Shown here: piece after piece, positions 49,727 to 60,912 of the stretch | Layout of the letters: every line of letters starts with the position of its first letter | Position numbering within the stretch: the first letter of the stretch is position 1 | DNA from: Chlamydia avium 10DC88 | GTDB taxonomy: Bacteria > Chlamydiota > Chlamydiia > Chlamydiales > Chlamydiaceae | Direction: 5' to 3' | NCBI RefSeq assembly: GCF_000583875.1 | Contig: NZ_CP006571.1 | Coordinates: 287,398-351,397, forward strand | DNA: 64,000 nt | The notes under the pieces: model-generated | What the model saw: only the letters and a program-made list of their open reading frames with translations | The model's database searches: none | What the model was told of the DNA's origin: nothing | Position numbers and translations under genes: made by a program

Positions 49727-51454
49727 ATGCCTAATACAGACTGTTTTTTATCTAGGCCTGTAGTCGTTGATGCTCATGACAAAAACCGTACATCGAATTT
49801 AGTCGAAAGTAATAGTATAAGACAGGCTCAAATCATTGGTTTAATCACAGGAATTATAGCTTCTGTTTTATTACTCATAACATTGTTGTTGTTTATTATT
49901 CCTTCGGTTCCTGTAGCATGTGTTATTGTTTCTGGATCAGTTCTTTGTCTATTAACAACAATATCTTTGGTTGCTTTTGCGACATATTTTATTAAAATCA
50001 GAAGAGTATTATCCGATCTTACTGAAGTTTCTGCAGATTTAAGGGCACGTTTTATTGATTGTTCTTTAGATTTAGCACGTGATTTGGGTTGCAGAGGCAG
50101 TTCCCAACAAGTGCGTGACTCTGTTTGTCAACCCTTATCCCCAAGTGACAAAGGTGTCATTGCTGATTCACAACCTTCTTCTATAAGTTCGTATATTCCT
50201 GAAGAATCCTTACAATCTTTCGAGCAAATAACATCCGTTTTAGAAGAGAAAACTACCTCCGATGTTAAAGAGGAATTGTTTGTGAAAAGTTGTACTAAAC
50301 AACTATTGAGTTTATCACGATCATCCGGACCACTTCCTAGTTTTGATCAACTGCCTAACTATAAAAAAGAACAGACTAGTGTTTCCAAACAGTTTACTTC
50401 TTGTTGTATTGGTTTAACTAATTTTATTGATAAACTGAATAAAGGAGAATTGCCTCTATCTGCTATAGAGGCAGTATCTATGTTTTTCCGTCCTTTCATG
50501 GGATGCGATTCTCATTCGGTACTGCGTATTACGTGTAATGCAAAAGATTTATTTCTTAATCGCACAGCAGGATGCTTTTGGCTTAATAATGTATTAACTC
50601 GTCCCGAAACTGCAGATTCTCTTCTCGCTCTTTTACAGCTGCTTAAAACATTGCCAAATAGTAGGAGATCATATCCTTCTTCATTGAAGCTTTTGAATTT
50701 TCTTTTCACCGGATGGTGTCTTGCTAATGTTGAGTTATACCCGTATATTGTGGGATCTATGCAAAAACTATCAGCAACACAGGAACAGCGTGATCATATA
50801 GTTGAGTTACTGGCTTCTGGTAATGTTTTAGGAGCACTATGTTTCCTACATGGACAAACACGGGAAGAGTGGAAGGAAGTTTTGATATTGCCAGAGGACA
50901 CGAGTCAGCCTGTGGGAGCTCGAATGTCCATTCAGTATGTCCTGCCTATGGAGAGCGTGAGTTTAACGTATCTTCGTCGGATGATTCAATTAAGTGACTC
51001 AAAGCCCGAAAGTGAAAAACAAGCAGAAAAGTTAGCGGAAGAATTGCATAAATTATTGTCGAAGTTATCACAACTTCTTCCATCCAATATATTGGGATTA
51101 GTGGCTAATATAGCTAGGAAAGATTCCCCTTTAAGTAGGCACATGAGTGAATTGGAGAGATTCTTTGATAGAACGCCTACTCCTTCTTTAGAAGAGGTAG
51201 TCTCTATTGTTAAGACTATATGTGATTCGAAAATAATTCAAACTCGTTTACAGTCCTATCTGCCTTATGCAGGGAAAGATTCCTTGGGATCTATATTATC
51301 CACTTTAGCTTTGGGAGGATTAGTTGCAGGTGTCTTTACTAAGAAACAGATGGTGTTCATAGCGCATAGTTTCGGTTTATCAGTGGATCAATTAGAGGAT
51401 AAAATTTTAAAAGGAGAGATAGCTAAAGTTGTTCTTCCCTTGCTTTTTGGGTAA
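49727..51454 (+). CDS. Putative inclusion membrane protein, CT214-like
   Basis: 575 aa. Polar N-terminal 30 residues, then a bilobed hydrophobic pair (about 35-62 and 66-90) and a long soluble region rich in Ser, Leu and Glu. The length and the neighbouring dhnA-xasA pair match the CT214 locus, whose product is a known Inc. C-terminal alignment by eye to the 485-aa protein at 45.6 kb indicates duplication. No enzymatic motif is visible. Confidence 0.78.
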   Translation: MPNTDCFLSRPVVVDAHDKNRTSNLVESNSIRQAQIIGLITGIIASVLLLITLLLFIIPSVPVACVIVSGSVLCLLTTISLVAFATYFIKIRRVLSDLTEVSADLRARFIDCSLDLARDLGCRGSSQQVRDSVCQPLSPSDKGVIADSQPSSISSYIPEESLQSFEQITSVLEEKTTSDVKEELFVKSCTKQLLSLSRSSGPLPSFDQLPNYKKEQTSVSKQFTSCCIGLTNFIDKLNKGELPLSAIEAVSMFFRPFMGCDSHSVLRITCNAKDLFLNRTAGCFWLNNVLTRPETADSLLALLQLLKTLPNSRRSYPSSLKLLNFLFTGWCLANVELYPYIVGSMQKLSATQEQRDHIVELLASGNVLGALCFLHGQTREEWKEVLILPEDTSQPVGARMSIQYVLPMESVSLTYLRRMIQLSDSKPESEKQAEKLAEELHKLLSKLSQLLPSNILGLVANIARKDSPLSRHMSELERFFDRTPTPSLEEVVSIVKTICDSKIIQTRLQSYLPYAGKDSLGSILSTLALGGLVAGVFTKKQMVFIAHSFGLSVDQLEDKILKGEIAKVVLPLLFG

Positions 51455-51611
51455 TATTTTACTTTTGCTTAATGAAATAAGTATTACATTTTTTATTCCT
51501 TAGCTTTTGAGAATTTCATTTTTTCAGAATCTAAAGAAAAACAAAGGTATATTTATCTGTCTTGGAAAAATTTCTCTTTCTCCAAAAAGGTATTAAAATG
51601 GAGTCTAACGT

Positions 51612-52178
51612 ATGTCAGATAACCTGGGTCCTGTAGCCCCTTGGGGTGAGCCTTTCTCAAGTAGTTTATGTCATTCCAATTGGAAGAAAAATCTTCTTGG
51701 TTGCATTCCCATAGTAGGAATATTTATGGGATCGCAAAGGATTGTGGCCGTTTCAAATTACTTTGGCACTTTAGAAAAGAGCGGGAGAAAAGTAACTAGC
51801 GTAATTATCGGAGAGTGTGGCGAGAATCATTATAGGGTAGTAGATTCAACTGAATATAAATTCGGCCATTATTTTCGGGGAATAGTTGAAATTTCTGGTT
51901 TAGGAATTGTTTTACTTATTACTGAATTTGTTCTTAAATTACTTATTATATTAATCACCTGCGTTGCAGCTCTTATATCTGTTATTTATATTGAAATTTT
52001 ATCTATATTCAATTTGACTGCTCTTGCTATACAAACGCTTTTCTTTACACGAACAAAATGCGTTAGTCGTACTACTCAAGAAGAATCTTCTAGAGAAAAT
52101 CCTTGTAGCTGTTCTTTCGACATAGAAATAAGTTTACGTAACCTTATAGAACAGAATCGCCCTTCGGCAACTACATAG
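51612..52178 (+). CDS. Small putative inclusion membrane protein
   Basis: 188 aa. Two hydrophobic stretches at about residues 95-120 and 122-150 with little loop between, after a soluble N-terminus containing a repeated Trp/Pro-rich start (PVAPWGEPFSSSLCHSNWKK) and a small IPIVGIFMGSQRIVAV segment. The tail is polar with a pair of Cys. Topology fits an Inc protein. Function unknown; it precedes the gyrase operon. Confidence 0.68.
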   Translation: MSDNLGPVAPWGEPFSSSLCHSNWKKNLLGCIPIVGIFMGSQRIVAVSNYFGTLEKSGRKVTSVIIGECGENHYRVVDSTEYKFGHYFRGIVEISGLGIVLLITEFVLKLLIILITCVAALISVIYIEILSIFNLTALAIQTLFFTRTKCVSRTTQEESSRENPCSCSFDIEISLRNLIEQNRPSATT

Positions 52179-52220
52179 TTTTTGTCTATTTTTTCTTTAT
52201 CTAAGAAAAGGCTGGTATAA

Positions 52221-52230
52221 CCTTATAAGG
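52221..52230 (+). promoter_or_regulatory. Palindrome upstream of the gyrase operon promoter
   Basis: Perfect 10-base palindrome CCTTATAAGG. The nine bases TTATAAGGC beginning at 52223 recur at 52260-52268, where they overlap the -10 element. Confidence 0.4.
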
Positions 52231-52237
52231 CTAATAA

Positions 52238-52266
52238 TTGACTTTTTTCATGTGGGAGATTATAAG
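52238..52266 (+). promoter_or_regulatory. sigma66-type promoter of dciA-gyrB-gyrA-tmk-holB
   Basis: TTGACT (52238-52243), 17-base spacer, TATAAG (52261-52266). The predicted start leaves a leader of 30 to 55 bases depending on the dciA start codon. Strong match, and it heads a five-gene cluster. Confidence 0.6.
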
Positions 52267-52325
52267 GCATTCTTTGTAATACAGCGTATGATTGAGTATT
52301 TATGTTGTATTTTACAGGTATGTTT

Positions 52326-52676
52326 ATGTCTCCCTTCTTGAAGCAAGAGGTGCCCAGCACAATCAAAAAATCAAAAAAAACAGCCTCTCCAATTAAACAT
52401 GCAAAGCATTACTTACGTGGATATTTGAAAAAGATAGAGCATATAGTCGCATCTAATCCACAAGAAGTAATAGAAGCATGGAATGAAATGTTAGGAACTA
52501 AGTATACTGGAATGTTCCAAGCTTTAGGATTTAAGAATCATATTTTATTAGTAAAAATTTACCACTCTTCTCTGTACGCTTTGCTTAAACAAACTCCTCA
52601 AAGTAGTTTAATAGATCAGCTACATCAAAGAGTTCCTCATGCCAAGGTGAAAGAGATACAGTTTTTGTTAGGATAG
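52326..52676 (+). CDS. DciA-like (DUF721) putative helicase-loading protein
   Basis: 116 aa from the ATG at 52326 ([10 protein letters not shown]), chosen because AGG precedes it by about eight bases; longer starts at 52302 and 52320 exist. After a Lys-rich N-terminus the body [20 protein letters not shown], then [18 protein letters not shown], and VKEIQFLLG at the end follow the DUF721/DciA pattern (W-x-x-xxG, then a beta strand, then xxIxFxxG). DciA assists DnaB helicase loading in bacteria without DnaC. It directly precedes gyrB, as dciA does in actinobacteria. Corresponds to CT191 by context. Confidence 0.65.
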   Translation: MSPFLKQEVPSTIKKSKKTASPIKHAKHYLRGYLKKIEHIVASNPQEVIEAWNEMLGTKYTGMFQALGFKNHILLVKIYHSSLYALLKQTPQSSLIDQLHQRVPHAKVKEIQFLLG

Positions 52677-52683
52677 ATATATT

Positions 52684-55103
<2,420 letters not shown>

Positions 55104-55120
55104 GAGACGCAGGTAGTGTT

Positions 55121-57604
55121 ATGTTGAATAAAGAAGAAATTATTGTCCCTAAAAATCTTGAAGAGGAAATGAAGGAAAGCTACCTTCGTTACTCCATGTC
55201 TGTAATTATTTCTCGGGCACTTCCTGATGTTCGTGATGGGTTAAAACCATCACAGCGACGTATTCTTTTTGCCATGAGGCAATTGAACTTAACTCCAGGA
55301 GCTAAGCATCGTAAATGTGCTAAAATTTGCGGAGATACTTCAGGAGACTATCACCCTCATGGAGAGAGTGTTATTTATCCTACACTTGTACGTATGGCTC
55401 AAGATTGGGCAATGCGCTATCCTCTAGTAGACGGCCAGGGAAACTTCGGATCTATTGATGGAGATCCTGCAGCCGCAATGCGTTATACAGAAGCCCGATT
55501 AACGCACAGTGCTATTTTCCTTATGGAAGACCTGGATAAAGATACAGTAGATATGGTATCGAATTACGATGAAACTAAGTCTGAACCTACTGTTTTCCCC
55601 TCTAAGTTTCCTAATCTTCTTTGTAATGGTTCTTCAGGTATTGCAGTAGGGATGGCAACTAATATCCCTCCGCATAATCTTGGAGAGCTCATTGAAGCAA
55701 CACTTCTAGTATTAAGTTGCCCTAATGCCTCGATTGATGAAATCTTAGAAGTCATGCCAGGGCCCGATTTCCCAACAGGAGGAATTATTTGTGGTACCGA
55801 AGGTATTCGTTCTACATATCATACAGGTAAGGGGAAGATAAAAGTTCGCGCCCGTCTTCATGTAGAAGAAAATAAGGAAAAGAATCGTGAGAACATCATT
55901 CTAACTGAGATGCCCTATAACGTAAATAAATCACGACTTATAGAACAAATAGCAGATCTTGTGAATGATAAAACTTTAGCAGGAATTTCTGACGTTCGTG
56001 ATGAGTCTGATAAAGAGGGTATACGTGTTGTACTAGAATTGAAGAAAGGAGAATCACCAGAAGTTGTTATTAATCGTCTTTATAAGTTTACCGATATACA
56101 GGTAACTTTTGGAGCTAATATGTTAGCTCTGGATAAAAATCTTCCTAGGACAATGAATATCCATAGAATGATTACAGCATGGATAAGTCATCGTACAGAA
56201 ATTATTCGTAGAAGAACTCGATATGAATTAAATAAAGCTGAGGCTCGAGCTCATATTCTCGAAGGATTTTTAAAAACCCTTTCTTGTTTAGATGAAGTTG
56301 TTAATACTATTCGTAGCAGTGATAGTAAGGAACATGCTAAGCATAAATTAATCGAAAGGTTTTCTTTTACAGAGCATCAAGCAATTGCTATTTTAGAATT
56401 ACGTTTGTATCAATTAACGAGTCTAGAGTCTGAAAAGATACAAAAAGAATACGAGGAATTACTTAATAAAATTGCTTATTATAAGCGTATCCTTGCTGAT
56501 GAGGGATTGGTTAAAGATATCATTAGAAGTGAACTGCAAGAGTTACATAAGTTTCATAAAACTCCCCGTAGGACTACTATAGAATTTAGTTCAGGTGACG
56601 CATTAGATATCGAAGATATTATTACAAATGAACCCATGGTTATTACAATTTCTGGAGATGATTATGTCAAAAGAATGCCTGTAAAAGTCTTTAGAGAACA
56701 GAAACGCGGAGGACACGGTGTTTCTGGCTTTGATATGAAAAAAGGTTCCGATTTCTTAAAAGCTGTATATTCAGCTTCTACAAAAGACTACCTTCTAATT
56801 TTCACAAATTTTGGACGATGTTATTGGTTAAAAGTATGGCAACTCCCTGAAGGAGAAAGAAGGTCAAAAGGAAGGCCTATTATTAATTTCCTAGAGGGTA
56901 TTCGTCCTGGTGAGCAGTTAGCAGCGGTTCTTAATATAAAGAATTTTGAAAATGCAGGATTTTTATTTTTAGCCACAAAACAAGGAGTTGTGAAAAAAGT
57001 TTGTCTCGAAGCTTTCAGTAACCCCAGAAAGAAAGGTATTCGAGCATTAGAAATAGATGATGGCGATGAACTTATTGCTGCAAGTCATATCAAAAATGAT
57101 GAGGAAAAAGTCATGCTATTTACAAGATTAGGTATGGCTGTTCGTTTCCCTCATGATAAAGTACGTCCCATGGGAAGAACAGCACGTGGAGTTCGAGGTG
57201 TATCATTAAAGAATAGTCATGATTGTGTCGTTGCTTGCCAAATTGTTGAAGATAGTCAATCTGTTCTTATAGTTTGCGATAATGGATTTGGTAAACGCTC
57301 CCAAGTTAGTGATTTCCGAGAAACAAATCGTGGTGGAGTTGGTGTACGTTCGATTTTGATTAACGAAAGAAATGGTAATGTACTCGGAGCAATTCCAGTT
57401 ACTGATCATGATAGTATTTTGTTAATGTCCGGGCAAGGTCAAGCTATTCGTATTAATATGCAAGATGTGCGTGTTATGGGAAGATCTACTCAAGGAGTGC
57501 GTCTTGTACATCTTAAAGAAGGGGATCACCTGGTAGCCATGGAAAAACTTTCCTTAACAGGAGATGAGGCATTGGAAGAAGAAGCTCAGAGTGTCTTATC
57601 CTAA
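55121..57604 (+). CDS. gyrA: DNA gyrase subunit A
   Basis: 827 aa. The breakage-reunion subunit of gyrase. The catalytic tyrosine is in AAMRYTEARL (YTE), the quinolone-determining region reads HPHGESVIYPTLVRMAQDW with a Ser at the usual site, and the C-terminal beta-pinwheel blocks include the GyrA box QKRGGHGVSG. No frame problem. It begins 17 bases after gyrB. Confidence 0.97.
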   Translation: MLNKEEIIVPKNLEEEMKESYLRYSMSVIISRALPDVRDGLKPSQRRILFAMRQLNLTPGAKHRKCAKICGDTSGDYHPHGESVIYPTLVRMAQDWAMRYPLVDGQGNFGSIDGDPAAAMRYTEARLTHSAIFLMEDLDKDTVDMVSNYDETKSEPTVFPSKFPNLLCNGSSGIAVGMATNIPPHNLGELIEATLLVLSCPNASIDEILEVMPGPDFPTGGIICGTEGIRSTYHTGKGKIKVRARLHVEENKEKNRENIILTEMPYNVNKSRLIEQIADLVNDKTLAGISDVRDESDKEGIRVVLELKKGESPEVVINRLYKFTDIQVTFGANMLALDKNLPRTMNIHRMITAWISHRTEIIRRRTRYELNKAEARAHILEGFLKTLSCLDEVVNTIRSSDSKEHAKHKLIERFSFTEHQAIAILELRLYQLTSLESEKIQKEYEELLNKIAYYKRILADEGLVKDIIRSELQELHKFHKTPRRTTIEFSSGDALDIEDIITNEPMVITISGDDYVKRMPVKVFREQKRGGHGVSGFDMKKGSDFLKAVYSASTKDYLLIFTNFGRCYWLKVWQLPEGERRSKGRPIINFLEGIRPGEQLAAVLNIKNFENAGFLFLATKQGVVKKVCLEAFSNPRKKGIRALEIDDGDELIAASHIKNDEEKVMLFTRLGMAVRFPHDKVRPMGRTARGVRGVSLKNSHDCVVACQIVEDSQSVLIVCDNGFGKRSQVSDFRETNRGGVGVRSILINERNGNVLGAIPVTDHDSILLMSGQGQAIRINMQDVRVMGRSTQGVRLVHLKEGDHLVAMEKLSLTGDEALEEEAQSVLS

Positions 57605-57649
57605 ATAATAAAGTGACTCCCAAGGATCTTTAACAAGAGGATATCCGTA

Positions 57650-58270
57650 GTGTTTATAGTGATTGAAGGATGTGAAGGCTCAGGGAAAAGCTCTTTAGCA
57701 CAGCTTTTATCTAGTAAGTTAATTGCCAGTGGGAAATCTGTGGTCCTAACTCGAGAGCCGGGAGGATCAATTCTAGGAGAGAAATTGCGACAATGGATTT
57801 TAGAACCTCAAGCACCGAACTCTCCATATGCAGATTTGTTTTTATTTCTTGCATCACGTGCTCAACATATATCAGAAACCATTCTTCCTGCTATAGAATC
57901 AGGAAAAATTGTTATTTGTGAAAGGTTCCATGACTCTACAATCGTCTATCAAGGAATTGCTGAGGGATTGGGTAAAGATTATGTTACTAATCTTTGTTAT
58001 CATGTGGTAGGTGAAGAAAGTTTTCTCCCTGACCTTACTTGTCTTTTAGACATCCCTGTAAGTGAAGGAATTCAAAGAAAACAAAAACAAAAACCTTTAG
58101 ATAAATTTGAAAATAAGTCTCTTGATTATCATAACCAAATTCGTGATGGTTTTTTATCACTTGCCCATAAGAACCCTAATAGTTACCTTATCTTAGACGG
58201 TAGGAAACCCATTGAAGATTCTTTAAGTAAGGTTATGTCTGCCTATACAGAACTCGTCCTATGCAAGTAG
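57650..58270 (+). CDS. tmk: Thymidylate kinase
   Basis: 206 aa with a GTG start. It phosphorylates dTMP to dTDP. P-loop EGCEGSGKSSLAQ near the N-terminus, LTREPGGS, and the DR-type ICERFHDSTIVYQG motif are clear. It overlaps holB by ten bases. Confidence 0.95.
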   Translation: MFIVIEGCEGSGKSSLAQLLSSKLIASGKSVVLTREPGGSILGEKLRQWILEPQAPNSPYADLFLFLASRAQHISETILPAIESGKIVICERFHDSTIVYQGIAEGLGKDYVTNLCYHVVGEESFLPDLTCLLDIPVSEGIQRKQKQKPLDKFENKSLDYHNQIRDGFLSLAHKNPNSYLILDGRKPIEDSLSKVMSAYTELVLCK

Positions 58271-59127
58271 AAAAACAAGTTGTCAAAGATCCTTGGGAGT
58301 CACTACTTAGCAGTATTAGCCAAGGGAAGCTTCCCCATGCGATACTGTTACATGGGCCTTCTTTACCACAGCTTTCTCTATATTCTCATAATTTAGCTGC
58401 TCATATTCTTTTGAAAGATCATCCTGATGCCCAGTATAAAATTTCCCAAAATGTTCATCCTGATATTTATGAATTTTTCCCTTCTGGGAAAGGTAGGTTA
58501 CATACAATAGAGGTTCCTAGAGAAATTAAGAGGAACATTGCTATTTTCCCTTTTGAGGGCTCTTATAAGATTTATATTCTTCACGAAGTAGATCGTATGA
58601 TGTTGCCCGCAATTTCTATATTTTTGAAAGTTATTGAAGATGCCCCCGCACATAGTGTGATCATACTAACATCTACAAAATTACAGTGCTTGCCCCCAAC
58701 GCTCATTTCTCGCAGTCTAGTGCTTTATATCGGTGGAGAAGAACAGTTTACTCTGAATTCAGAAGAGATGACATATCTATTAGCATATGCCTCAGGAACT
58801 ATGAATATTACTGAAGTAGGGAAAATAGTTAAAGGTACTGCAGATACTGATAAACAAGTTCTCAGAGATAAGGCTAAGTTCCTTTTAGAAGTTCTCTTAA
58901 AGTTGTTCCGAGACCGTTTTATTCTTTCTTTAAATATGAGTGCTTCTAGCTTAAGCTATCCTCAATATACTAAAGAGATTTTTAATTTACCTCTCCTTCC
59001 TTTAGAAAAAGTATTAATAATTATAGAAAAAGCTTGCCAATCTTTAAATAATTCTTCACCCGCATCGAGTTGTATGGAGTGGGTAGCTTTGCAGTTGCTT
59101 TCTTTACGTTCATCAATAGAAAATTAG
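58261..59127 (+). CDS. holB: DNA polymerase III delta prime subunit
   Basis: 288 aa clamp-loader subunit. HAILLHGPSLPQLSLYSHNL sits where AAA+ subunits have the P-loop and lacks GKT, as expected for a non-ATP-binding delta prime. EVDRMMLPAISIFLKVIEDAPAHSVIILTS (in two parts: EVDRMMLPAISIFLKVIED and HSVIILTSTKLQCLPPTLIS) with the SRS motif completes the core; a helical collar follows. Beside tmk as in many bacteria. Convergent with the esterase gene, overlapping by four bases. Confidence 0.85.
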   Translation: MQVEKQVVKDPWESLLSSISQGKLPHAILLHGPSLPQLSLYSHNLAAHILLKDHPDAQYKISQNVHPDIYEFFPSGKGRLHTIEVPREIKRNIAIFPFEGSYKIYILHEVDRMMLPAISIFLKVIEDAPAHSVIILTSTKLQCLPPTLISRSLVLYIGGEEQFTLNSEEMTYLLAYASGTMNITEVGKIVKGTADTDKQVLRDKAKFLLEVLLKLFRDRFILSLNMSASSLSYPQYTKEIFNLPLLPLEKVLIIIEKACQSLNNSSPASSCMEWVALQLLSLRSSIEN

Positions 59128-59837
59128 CGTGATTTCCATAGAGGAATAGTTTTTTGAATTTTCTGTAAGACAGCTGTGGGTATTTCATGACCTCCATGGA
59201 AGGAAATGAAGTCTCCATCGAGTTGCCTAGACAGTAGGGAATAAAGCTTCTCTCCATGATAATAAGGAAGAATATTGTCTTGATAGCCATGACTTTGAAT
59301 AAAAGGAGACTTCCCACAGACAGAAATATTTTCTTCCCATCCTTTTTCAAAAATCATAGCCCCAGAACAAATTAATGCCCCGCAGTAAGGAATTTTTGAA
59401 GATAGGATCAATTGGGTGGTCATCATAGCTCCCTGACTAAATCCTCCAAGGATAATATCATGATGAGGACGATTTATCTCTGTTATAAGACTTTCTAAGG
59501 CTGCCTTAGGTTTATTAAAATCGACATTAAATAATTTTTGATATTGCCGTTCGGTTGTTGGAGTAACATCAGGATTAGAAATCAAACTTTGAAATAGAGG
59601 TTCATCTAGAGGAAACCATGCGTTTCCCCCGGAAAATGATTGTAATTTCTCCACACCATAGGGGAATATCCACGTAGGCCGCATGTCTTTAAACGGGCAG
59701 GCTGAAGGGAAAAATGTTAGATTGTCAGCAGAACTTCCATATCCATGCAGAAAGATAATTACTGGATCTTCTGGATTTCCAGGAGCTACAATAGCATCTA
59801 ATTTAGAAAACTGATAACGAAAAAAAGAATATTCCAT
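59124..59837 (-). CDS. Alpha/beta-hydrolase esterase (carboxylesterase/lysophospholipase, YpfH-like)
   Basis: 237 aa. Abhydrolase_2 family: oxyanion region IIFLHGYGSSADNL, nucleophile elbow GGFSQGAMMTTQ (Ser in GFSQG), acid residue in SHGYQDNILPYYHGEKL and His in FHGGHEIPTAVL, so the catalytic triad is complete. Likely a cytosolic carboxylesterase or lysophospholipase; substrate unknown. A C7 tract lies 5-11 bases upstream of the ATG where a Shine-Dalgarno would be expected. Confidence 0.85.
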   Translation of the reverse strand: MEYSFFRYQFSKLDAIVAPGNPEDPVIIFLHGYGSSADNLTFFPSACPFKDMRPTWIFPYGVEKLQSFSGGNAWFPLDEPLFQSLISNPDVTPTTERQYQKLFNVDFNKPKAALESLITEINRPHHDIILGGFSQGAMMTTQLILSSKIPYCGALICSGAMIFEKGWEENISVCGKSPFIQSHGYQDNILPYYHGEKLYSLLSRQLDGDFISFHGGHEIPTAVLQKIQKTIPLWKSR

Positions 59838-59841
59838 GGAA

Positions 59842-59848
59842 GGGGGGG
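59842..59848 (-). repeat. C7 tract upstream of the esterase start
   Basis: Seven cytosines on the minus strand, five to eleven bases before the esterase ATG at 59837, in the place of a ribosome binding site. A potential slippage tract affecting translation initiation. Confidence 0.6.
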
Positions 59849-59888
59849 AACATTTGAATCTAACATAAAACTAACGGAGAGTAAGTTA

Positions 59889-59917
59889 GATATATTTTAG
59901 ATGTCAAGTATTTACAA
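59889..59917 (-). promoter_or_regulatory. Candidate promoter of the esterase gene
   Basis: Minus strand TTGTAA (59912-59917), 17-base spacer, TATATC (59889-59894). A perfect TTGACA nearby has only a poor -10. Confidence 0.35.
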
Positions 59918-60035
59918 TATGATCTATCCTATTAATAGTTATGAAAAACACCTTGGACCAGAAAAATTTGTATGTTAAACCATCTCTGGAGGATGGATTA
60001 GGTAGCTTGATTTGAGCAATATTTTTCACTCCGTT

Positions 60036-60902
60036 ATGTCTATTTCTATTCAAGATCTTTTTATAAAAAATGCTTTAGAATTTTTAAAAAAGGGCAAAGT
60101 AATTGCTTTCCCTACAGATACAGTTTATGGCTTAGGAGTGGCTCTTAATTTCCCTGGTGCAGAGTCACAAATTTATACTTTAAAGCAAAGAGATCCGCGT
60201 AAGCCCCTAGTAGTTTATGTAAATGAATTAAAAGACATCGAAAAGGTATCGGGATTAGCTTTATCTGCACAAGAAAAAATATTAGCAGAGAAATTTTTCC
60301 CAGGACCTATCACTTTACTAGTGAATCATGCTAATCCTCAATTTCTTCAAAAATACTTAGGATTTAGAATAATTTCTTCTCCTGTTTTGAAGAAATTGAT
60401 CCAAGACGCAGGACCCTTATTAGGAACTTCTGCGAATATTTCTAATTTCCCACCAGCAATAGTCTCTGATGAAGTTTTGGAAGACTTTTCTGATAAAGAT
60501 ATTTATGTCATTCCCGGACAATGTGATTATGGATTAGAGTCTACAGTAATCAGCGCAGATCCTTTGAAGATTTATCGTGAGGGGATCATCTCAAAAAAAA
60601 TGATTTCAAATGTGATTCCAGGGGTTATTGACTGTGTTTGCACACAACGATCTTTTGATAATTATGTAAAGATTTATACAGTAAAAAGCCAATCTCATTT
60701 AAATGAGTTTCTCGAGTTTCATCCAGATTTTCAAGGCATCATTTGCCATTATCCTCGACCTCGTGATTTCTACCCCACATTGAGAAAAGCTTTACGAGCT
60801 ATAAAATCAGAAGTTATTTTCTTATATGATTCACATACTTCAATGTATCCGGAGCTTTCTTCATATCTTACTCCCTATACTTTTAATCCTATAAAATTAT
60901 AA
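60036..60902 (+). CDS. Threonylcarbamoyl-AMP synthase, Sua5/YrdC family
   Basis: 288 aa from the ATG at 60036; an upstream TTG at 60012 would add eight residues. It makes threonylcarbamoyl-AMP for the t6A modification at tRNA position 37. GKVIAFPTDTVYGLG and LKQRDPRKPLVVYV (KRxxxKPL) are the YrdC/Sua5 signatures; FPGPITLLV, LGTSANISNFP and GLESTVIS complete the active site. The C-terminal 80 residues go beyond a TsaC-type core and suggest a Sua5-like second domain. 10 bases before the dipeptidase. Confidence 0.9.
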   Translation: MSISIQDLFIKNALEFLKKGKVIAFPTDTVYGLGVALNFPGAESQIYTLKQRDPRKPLVVYVNELKDIEKVSGLALSAQEKILAEKFFPGPITLLVNHANPQFLQKYLGFRIISSPVLKKLIQDAGPLLGTSANISNFPPAIVSDEVLEDFSDKDIYVIPGQCDYGLESTVISADPLKIYREGIISKKMISNVIPGVIDCVCTQRSFDNYVKIYTVKSQSHLNEFLEFHPDFQGIICHYPRPRDFYPTLRKALRAIKSEVIFLYDSHTSMYPELSSYLTPYTFNPIKL

Positions 60903-60912
60903 AACTACTTTT

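Noticed and set aside
51451..51494. Terminator after the 575-aa Inc gene (GTAATA / TATTAC followed by TTTTTT)
   Set aside because: The stem is only six A/T-rich pairs with a long loop and overlaps the stop codon; too weak to call.
55564..57409. Minus-strand frames inside gyrA
   Set aside because: Antisense to a strongly conserved gene, without their own signals.
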